NCBI RefSeq assembly: GCF_002217205.1
Contig: NZ_MUGT01000035.1
Coordinates: 1 to 51,161, forward strand
DNA from: Flavobacterium branchiophilum NBRC 15030 = ATCC 35035
GTDB taxonomy: Bacteria > Bacteroidota > Bacteroidia > Flavobacteriales > Flavobacteriaceae
Direction: 5' to 3'
Length of the DNA stretch: 51,161 bases
The notes under the pieces were generated by a model, which saw only the letters and a list, made by a program, of their open reading frames with translations, ran no database searches and had not been told where the DNA came from. Positions within the stretch are counted from its first letter, which is position 1. Each line of letters starts with the position of its first letter. The position numbers and the translations under genes are program-made. This document shows, piece after piece, positions 45,644 through 51,161 of this stretch.

Positions 45644-46134
45644 ATAAAATTATTTTGAGGCAATAAAAAACCAGTTACAAAATCTTTCATTGTCAATCAA
45701 AAGCATTTTTGTTACCGTTTTTAAAAAGCTGTGCAAAATTATAAAAAGTTTTCGACAAACTTAAATTTTTTTGACTTGCAAACAGCTATGAAACTTCATT
45801 TAATCCTATTTGCTATCTCAAACGGTTGTTCATTTTTCCTAATTTTTAAATAATTATGTCGTTATTGTTGTGCTATATTTGATTTTGCAACGCATTTTTT
45901 TTCTGTACCCTATCGTATTTCAGTGTTTTATGCCTATTTTAAATTAAATGCTGTTGAGTAGGTTTCGTGTATTTGTAATCAGAAAATTTATATTTTATAT
46001 AAAAAACAAAATCAATTACAACGTTTTCGTTAAAAAAAATTGCCTATATTTTTTATTTCACAATTTCAAAAAATCAAATATATGCTAACATAAAATGTCT
46101 TATTTTTGTAAACAAAATTAAATTCATACAAATT
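45644..46134. other. AT-rich intergenic region between divergent glycan operon and udk
   Basis: About 490 bp with no credible gene. The only signal I can support is the udk -7 element (46101-46108). I could not identify a promoter for the glycan operon; AGATTTTG about 45 nt before its first ATG resembles TAnnTTTG but lacks the first T. Confidence 0.6.
46101..46108 (+). promoter_or_regulatory. -7 promoter element of udk
   Basis: TATTTTTG matches TAnnTTTG, leaving about 20 nt of leader before the udk ATG at 46135. The TTTG -33 element is not evident. Confidence 0.55.
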
Positions 46135-46743
46135 ATGTTAATTATTGGAATTGCAGGTGGTACAGGATCGGGAAAAACAACCGTAGTGCATCAAATTATG
46201 AAAAAGTTGCCTCAAACCGAGGTAGATATTATTTCGCAGGATTCCTATTATAAAGACAACAGCCATTTGTCGTTTGACGAGCGGGCTTTGATCAATTTTG
46301 ATCATCCTCGGGCCATCGATTTTGATTTATTAGTACAACACTTAAAAGACTTAAAATCAGGTAAGATTATACATCAACCTGTATATTCTTTTGTTACCCA
46401 TAACAGAACCGAAGACACCATAACTACCCACCCTCGAAAAGTGTTGATTGTAGAAGGTATTTTGATTTTGGCCAATCCAGAATTAAGAGAATTATTTGAT
46501 ATTAAAGTTTTTGTTCATGCCGATTCAGACGAGCGATTGATTCGTCGTTTGAAACGAGATATAGCCGAAAGAGGTAGAGACATGGAAGAGGTGTTGAACC
46601 GTTATCAAACAACGCTAAAACCGATGCACCAACAATTTATTGAACCCACAAAAGCTTTTGCAGACATCATTATTCCAAACGACAAACACAACAATGTAGC
46701 TATTGATGTAGTTAGAGCCGTAATCAATCAGAAAATTCAATAA
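46135..46743 (+). CDS. udk: Uridine kinase
   Basis: The 202-residue enzyme phosphorylates uridine (and cytidine) with ATP or GTP in pyrimidine salvage. The Walker A loop GGTGSGKTT is at residues 8-16, followed by ISQDSYYKD, FDHPRAIDFDLL, and IVEGILIL (Walker B-like), with RRLKRDIAERGRDME in the lid. The usual length is about 205. It heads the plus-strand unit that continues with the FtsB-like gene 63 nt later, and possibly with mutA and mutB. Confidence 0.97.
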   Translation: MLIIGIAGGTGSGKTTVVHQIMKKLPQTEVDIISQDSYYKDNSHLSFDERALINFDHPRAIDFDLLVQHLKDLKSGKIIHQPVYSFVTHNRTEDTITTHPRKVLIVEGILILANPELRELFDIKVFVHADSDERLIRRLKRDIAERGRDMEEVLNRYQTTLKPMHQQFIEPTKAFADIIIPNDKHNNVAIDVVRAVINQKIQ

Positions 46744-46806
46744 TTTTAATGCTAATTTTTTTATTAACAAACAATTGAATTTAAAATTAACATTTATAAA
46801 AAAAAT

Positions 46807-47136
46807 ATGAAAAAAAAAGACGCAAATAAAGAAAAATTACCTTTTTGGAAAAATAAATATATTGTCATTTCAATAGGTTTTTTTATTTGGATGATGTTTT
46901 TAGATAACTATTCGTTTTTTGACCATCGGTTTTTAGACAATCAAATTGATGAATTAAACGAAAACAAATGGTATTACCAGCAAGAAATTGCCAAAGACAA
47001 ACACAGCATCAAATTGTTGAAAAATGAAGGACAAATTGAAAAATATGCTCGTGAGAAATATTTTATGAAAAAAGACAGTGAAGATGTCTATATCGTCGAA
47101 TTTAAAGATGATACGCTAGTTTCGAAAATAAATTAA
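46807..47136 (+). CDS. FtsB/DivIC-like septum formation initiator
   Basis: This 109-residue bitopic protein has a short cytoplasmic N-terminus, one membrane segment (about residues 18-33, IVISIGFFIWMMFLD) and a periplasmic coiled-coil (IDELNENKWYYQQEIAKDKHSIKLLKNEGQIEKYAREKYFMKKDSEDVYIVEF), the layout of FtsB/DivIC. These help to recruit FtsW/FtsI to the division septum through FtsL/FtsQ. The AREKYFMKK...D.Y stretch is typical. It is 63 nt after udk and 22 nt before mutA. Confidence 0.9.
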   Translation: MKKKDANKEKLPFWKNKYIVISIGFFIWMMFLDNYSFFDHRFLDNQIDELNENKWYYQQEIAKDKHSIKLLKNEGQIEKYAREKYFMKKDSEDVYIVEFKDDTLVSKIN

Positions 47137-47158
47137 ACAAAAATAAAAATCAAGTACA

Positions 47159-48523
47159 ATGCCACAACAATTATTCTCTGATTTTGAGGCTGTTTCCAGC
47201 AAGCAGTGGAAAAATCAATTGCAGTATGAACTAAAGGGTGCCGATTATAACGACACTTTAGTTTGGAATTCGCCCGAAGATATTAAGGTAAAACCATTTT
47301 ACCATCAAGACGAGTTTGAAAAACCTTATCCTATTGGAACCACCGTTACCGAATTTAAAATAGGTCAAGCTATTTTTGTTCAAGACGTTTTGAAGAGCAT
47401 TCAAAAAGCAGCAGACAGCCTTAATAGAGGCGCAGAAAGTTTGCATTTTGTAATTGAAAACGACCAAACAGACATCGAAAAACTGCTTATAAGTCTTTCG
47501 GTAGCACACGTTCCCGTTTTCTTTGATTTATCTTTTCTCTCAATCGATTTCGTATTGCAAATAGACCGTATAGCGGTACAAAACAACCTAACGATTTATT
47601 GTAATATCGATCCAATTGGGCAATTGGCCAAAGAAGGCAATTGGTTTGAAACCGCTGAGCAAGACAATTTTGAAACGCTCAACAAGCTTGTGAGCCAAAC
47701 GCAAAAAGTAATACTTTTGGGGGTTCATGCAGGATTGTATCAAAATGCGGGTGCCAATATGGTGCAACAAATTGCCTATACGCTGGCCCATGCCAACGAG
47801 TATTTGAATGTTGTAGAAACCTATAAAAACACCATAGTATTGCATGTGGCTGTTGGTACCAATTACTTTTTTGAAATAGCCAAATTGAGAGCTTTACGAC
47901 TGTTATTCAACTTATTAGCAAAAGAATACCACTCGAACATCACATGCCATATTGTGGCCACACCAAGCCATCGCAACAAAACCATTTATGACTATAACGT
48001 CAATATGTTGCGAACTACAACTGAATGTATGAGTGCCATTTTGGGTGGGGCCAATACCGTTATCAACTTGCCCTACGATGCTTTGTACCACAAAAACAAC
48101 GAATTTGGCGATAGAATTTCCAGAAATCAGTTGTTGATTATGAAAAATGAAAGTTATTTTGACAAAGTAAACAATCCTGCAGATGGCAGCTATTATATAG
48201 AAAATATCACCCAACAATTGGCTGAAAAATCCTTGGCATTATTTAAAGACATTGAAGCAAATGGTGGTTTTTTGAAACAATTGAACGATGGAACTATCAA
48301 AAGAAAAATCCAAGAAAGTGCCGATAAGGAGCAAGCTTTATTTGACTCTGGAAAAGAAATTTTATTGGGTACCAACAAATATCCAAATCCAAAAGACCAA
48401 ATGAAACACGATTTGGAGTTGTATCCATTTGTAAAAAATAATCCTCGCAAAACGTTGATTGCCCCAATTATTGAAAAAAGATTGTCTGAAAAATTAGAAC
48501 AAGACCGATTGGCATTAGAATAA
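47159..48523 (+). CDS. mutA: Methylmalonyl-CoA mutase small (beta) subunit
   Basis: This 454-residue subunit pairs with MutB to convert (R)-methylmalonyl-CoA and succinyl-CoA. The TIM-barrel-like part is recognisable ([44 protein letters not shown] ... [29 protein letters not shown] ... [56 protein letters not shown]). It lacks a C-terminal cobalamin-binding domain, unlike the full-length MutA of actinobacteria, and is expected to be catalytically inactive and structural. It ends 32 nt before the mutB ATG. Confidence 0.94.
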   Translation: MPQQLFSDFEAVSSKQWKNQLQYELKGADYNDTLVWNSPEDIKVKPFYHQDEFEKPYPIGTTVTEFKIGQAIFVQDVLKSIQKAADSLNRGAESLHFVIENDQTDIEKLLISLSVAHVPVFFDLSFLSIDFVLQIDRIAVQNNLTIYCNIDPIGQLAKEGNWFETAEQDNFETLNKLVSQTQKVILLGVHAGLYQNAGANMVQQIAYTLAHANEYLNVVETYKNTIVLHVAVGTNYFFEIAKLRALRLLFNLLAKEYHSNITCHIVATPSHRNKTIYDYNVNMLRTTTECMSAILGGANTVINLPYDALYHKNNEFGDRISRNQLLIMKNESYFDKVNNPADGSYYIENITQQLAEKSLALFKDIEANGGFLKQLNDGTIKRKIQESADKEQALFDSGKEILLGTNKYPNPKDQMKHDLELYPFVKNNPRKTLIAPIIEKRLSEKLEQDRLALE

Positions 48524-48555
48524 ACGGAATACATTTGATTTTACCTTTTAAAAAA

Positions 48556-50682
48556 ATGAGAAAAAATATACAAAATATAAGTTTAGATCAGGCTGTTACA
48601 CCTGAAATAAATACCCAACCAACAACGGCTTTTAGAACAGCCGAAGACATTTTGATTCAACCTCAATATGATGCCTCGTCCATAGAAGGCTTGGAGCATT
48701 TGGATTTTGCTGCGGGTTTTGCACCCCATTTGCGAGGCCCTTATGCCTCTATGTATGTCCGTCGTCCATGGACTATTCGTCAATATGCAGGTTTTTCTAC
48801 GGCTACTGAAAGTAATGCGTTTTACAGACGCAACTTGGCTGCTGGACAAAAAGGACTTTCTGTAGCATTTGATTTGGCCACACACAGAGGCTACGATTCT
48901 GACCACGAAAGAGTGGTGGGCGATGTAGGAAAAGCAGGTGTAGCCATTGATTCTGTGGAAGATATGAAAGTGCTTTTTGATCAAATTCCGCTCCACGAAA
49001 TGTCCGTTTCTATGACTATGAATGGTGCCGTTTTGCCCATTATGGCCTTTTATATTGTAGCGGCAGAGGAACAAGGTGTTAAGCCAGTACAACTTTCGGG
49101 TACGATTCAAAATGACATTTTGAAAGAATTTATGGTAAGAAATACTTACATATACCCACCAACGCCTTCTATGAAAATCATTGCCGATATATTTGAATAT
49201 ACCAGCAAATACATGCCCAAATTCAATTCTATTTCTATATCGGGCTACCACATGCAAGAGGCAGGAGCTACCGCCGATATTGAACTCGCCTATACCCTAG
49301 CCGATGGATTGGAATACATCCGAACAGGGCTGGCAACTGGCATGAAAATTGACGAATTTGCTCCTCGATTATCTTTCTTTTGGGCCATTGGAATGAACCA
49401 TTTTATGGAAATTGCCAAGATGAGAGCCGGTAGAATGATATGGGCCAAACTGGTTAAACAATTTGAACCCAAAGATGAAAAATCATTGGCCTTGAGAACC
49501 CATTGTCAAACATCGGGGTGGAGTTTGACCGAGCAAGACCCCTTTAATAACGTGGCCCGAACTTGTATTGAAGCCGCTGCAGCAGCCTTTGGTGGCACAC
49601 AATCGTTGCATACCAATGCTCTTGACGAGGCCATTGCTTTGCCTACCGATTTTTCTGCCAGAATTGCTAGAAACACACAGATTTATTTGCAAGAAGAAAC
49701 CAAAATTTGCAAAACCGTCGATCCGTGGGCAGGTAGTTATTATATAGAAAATTTAACCAACGACATTGCTCAAAGTGCTTGGCAATTGATTGAAGAGGTT
49801 GAAGCCCTTGGCGGGATGACCAAAGCCGTAGAATCTGGCATTCCAAAACTTCGTATTGAAGAGGCTGCGGCTCGCAAACAAGCCCGTATTGATAGTAACC
49901 AAGATGTGATTGTTGGGGTAAACCAATACCGATTGGAACAAGAAGATCCGTTGCAAATTTTGGATGTTGATAATCAATTGGTTAGAAAACAACAAATGGA
50001 ACAATTAGAGCACATCAAAGCCACAAGAAACCCAGAAAAGGTAGCAGCTGCATTAGCAAAACTAACCCAAACGGCACAAACTGGATCGGGAAATTTATTG
50101 GTATTGGCCGTAGATGCTGCCCGAGAAAGAGCTACACTTGGCGAAATCAGCGATGCTTTGGAAGTGGTTTTTGGAAGACATAAAGCACAAATTAAATCAT
50201 TTAGTGGTGTGTATAGTAAAGAAATAAAAGACGATAAAAGTTTTGAAAAAGCCAAAGAATTGGCCAATCAATTTGCCGAAAAAGAAGGCCGCAGACCAAG
50301 GATTATGATTGCCAAAATGGGACAAGACGGACACGACAGAGGGGCAAAAGTGGTAGCAACGGGTTATGCCGATGTTGGATTTGATGTAGATATGGGGCCT
50401 CTGTTTCAAACGCCTGCCGAAGCTGCCAAACAAGCCGTAGAAAACGATGTGCACATACTTGGTGTTTCGTCGTTGGCCGCTGGACACAAAACCCTTGTAC
50501 CTCAAGTAATTGCAGAACTTCAAAAATATGGCCGAGAAGATATTATGGTCATCGTGGGTGGGGTTATTCCTGCTCAAGATTATCAGTTTTTGTTCGACTC
50601 TGGTGCAGCTGCCGTTTTTGGTCCTGGTACCAAAATTAGTGCTGCAGCCATCAGTATTTTGGAGGTTTTACTTCAGGATTAA
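48556..50682 (+). CDS. mutB: Methylmalonyl-CoA mutase large (alpha) subunit, cobalamin-dependent
   Basis: This catalytic subunit (708 residues from ATG 48556; an upstream ATG at 48535 adds seven) interconverts methylmalonyl-CoA and succinyl-CoA with adenosylcobalamin. The substrate barrel has [62 protein letters not shown]-like [11 protein letters not shown] and [15 protein letters not shown]. The cobalamin domain carries DGHDRGAKV with the Co-binding His593 (from 48556) and [23 protein letters not shown]. Propionate or branched-chain amino-acid carbon probably enters the citric acid cycle here, or succinyl-CoA is withdrawn. Confidence 0.97.
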   Translation: MRKNIQNISLDQAVTPEINTQPTTAFRTAEDILIQPQYDASSIEGLEHLDFAAGFAPHLRGPYASMYVRRPWTIRQYAGFSTATESNAFYRRNLAAGQKGLSVAFDLATHRGYDSDHERVVGDVGKAGVAIDSVEDMKVLFDQIPLHEMSVSMTMNGAVLPIMAFYIVAAEEQGVKPVQLSGTIQNDILKEFMVRNTYIYPPTPSMKIIADIFEYTSKYMPKFNSISISGYHMQEAGATADIELAYTLADGLEYIRTGLATGMKIDEFAPRLSFFWAIGMNHFMEIAKMRAGRMIWAKLVKQFEPKDEKSLALRTHCQTSGWSLTEQDPFNNVARTCIEAAAAAFGGTQSLHTNALDEAIALPTDFSARIARNTQIYLQEETKICKTVDPWAGSYYIENLTNDIAQSAWQLIEEVEALGGMTKAVESGIPKLRIEEAAARKQARIDSNQDVIVGVNQYRLEQEDPLQILDVDNQLVRKQQMEQLEHIKATRNPEKVAAALAKLTQTAQTGSGNLLVLAVDAARERATLGEISDALEVVFGRHKAQIKSFSGVYSKEIKDDKSFEKAKELANQFAEKEGRRPRIMIAKMGQDGHDRGAKVVATGYADVGFDVDMGPLFQTPAEAAKQAVENDVHILGVSSLAAGHKTLVPQVIAELQKYGREDIMVIVGGVIPAQDYQFLFDSGAAAVFGPGTKISAAAISILEVLLQD

Positions 50683-50750
50683 TGCAATAAAGCAACTTTT
50701 AGCCAATAGACACGTACATGTCGTTTAGTTAAGCATTGATTTGTCTCTAT

Positions 50751-50785
50751 AATCTTTGTCAAAGTTTATACCTTTGACAAAGATT
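50751..50785. repeat. 14-bp perfect palindrome, repeat copy 2
   Basis: AATCTTTGTCAAAG (50751-50764) and CTTTGACAAAGATT (50772-50785) are perfect reverse complements with a 7-nt loop. There is no U-tract on either strand, so it is not a classical terminator, although it lies 69 nt after the mutB stop. Its inner 29 bp match 25230-25258. Confidence 0.75.
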
Positions 50786-50793
50786 AAATAAAT

Positions 50794-50870
50794 GCTAGAA
50801 GTTAGAGGTTAGAAGTTAGAAGCTAGAAGCTAGAGGTTAGAAGCTAGAGGTTGGAAGTTAGAGGTTTCAA
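50794..50870. repeat. 7-bp tandem repeat, eleven units
   Basis: The unit is G(T/C)TAGA(A/G). Reading in 7-bp steps gives GCTAGAA, GTTAGAG, GTTAGAA, GTTAGAA, GCTAGAA, GCTAGAG, GTTAGAA, GCTAGAG, GTTGGAA, GTTAGAG, GTTTCAA; only the last two-thirds of the final unit departs. It is a minisatellite-like array in non-coding sequence downstream of mutB. Confidence 0.9.
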
Positions 50871-51161
50871 AGAAACTATAAAATCTTTGTAATCCTATAA
50901 CTTATCACAATACTTAGTAAAAAAACATTTATCATGTTAATTTTCAATAAAATAAGTGGTCAAGATTTTGGCAATGCCCGAAGATTTTTTATTACAGTAA
51001 GATTATTCCGTAATTTTATTGTAATAAATACACAGGTAAGACAAACTGTTATAATGCTTTAAAATTTTTTAAAAAAAGTAGAAAAAAATTTACAAAAAAA
51101 ACGTACTAATTCTGTTTTCCGACCCTTTGCATGATTCGAATATTTATTTTTTATGATTGAT

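Larger units (their letters stand above)
50683..51161. other. Non-coding 3' end of the window
   Basis: About 480 bp with no credible gene. It contains a perfect palindrome (50751-50785), an eleven-unit 7-bp tandem repeat (50794-50870), and a 9-bp inverted repeat TTTATTACA/TGTAATAAA (50988-50996 and 51020-51028). Nothing else is recognised before the window edge. Confidence 0.65.

Noticed and set aside
48583..49257. Antisense open frame of 224 residues in mutB
   Set aside because: It overlaps highly conserved mutB coding sequence and is a shadow of it; composition (His/Arg-rich) is not that of a real protein here.

Overview
The window looks like a chromosomal segment of an AT-rich member of the Bacteroidota, most likely the class Flavobacteriia (order Flavobacteriales). 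Supporting signs are a giant adhesin-like protein with a type IX secretion (T9SS) type A C-terminal sorting domain, Bacteroidota-type promoters (TAnnTTTG, in one case with a TTTG -33 element 19 nt upstream), few Shine-Dalgarno sequences, the fur-purA pair, and the udk / ftsB-like / mutA / mutB gene order. Taxonomy is inferred from gene content only; there is no rRNA gene in the window.

Layout. (1) 0.16-7.7 kb, minus: a 2,511-residue secreted repeat protein with a recently duplicated internal segment. (2) 8.1-9.9 kb, plus: Fur-family regulator and adenylosuccinate synthetase. (3) 10.1-23.6 kb, minus: the transcription/translation block, read from high to low coordinates as tRNA-Thr(UGU), tRNA-Tyr, tRNA-Thr(GGU), tuf, tRNA-Trp, secE, nusG, rplK, rplA, rplJ, rplL, rpoB, rpoC and a DUF3467 gene. 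A consensus promoter lies just upstream of the first tRNA. Upstream of that, on the same strand, are a ribosome-hibernation factor and a tyrosine recombinase. (4) 25.4-27.5 kb, plus: a secreted S9 (DPP4-like) peptidase. (5) 27.7-29.8 kb, minus: an RDD membrane protein and a membrane protein ending in a Cys-Gly-Ser-Ser repeat tail. (6) 29.9-45.6 kb, minus: fifteen tightly packed surface-glycan genes. These comprise seven clear glycosyltransferases and one probable one, a Wzy/WaaL-like membrane protein, two methyltransferases, a sugar aminotransferase, a WbqC-NeuD fusion, a formyltransferase and a polysaccharide deacetylase. (7) 46.1-50.7 kb, plus: uridine kinase, an FtsB/DivIC-like protein and both methylmalonyl-CoA mutase subunits.

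How the genes work together. Block 3 supplies RNA polymerase, elongation factors and ribosomal stalk proteins from what looks like one long transcription unit with internal hairpins (tuf/tRNA-Trp, rplL/rpoB, rpoB/rpoC). Block 6 probably builds an oligosaccharide or O-antigen-like polymer carrying an aminated, perhaps N-formylated or N-acetylated sugar. It has a polymerase/ligase candidate, but no flippase, priming transferase, export gene or nucleotide-sugar dehydratase is visible, so those must lie elsewhere.

No CRISPR array, prophage, insertion sequence or defence system is recognisable. The less ordinary signals are the Cys-tail membrane protein next to the glycan operon, the WbqC-NeuD fusion, two classes of palindromic intergenic repeat, 7-bp-period tandem repeats, the tRNA-promoter hairpin, and a tRNA-sized gap where tRNA-Gly sits in the equivalent E. 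coli cluster.
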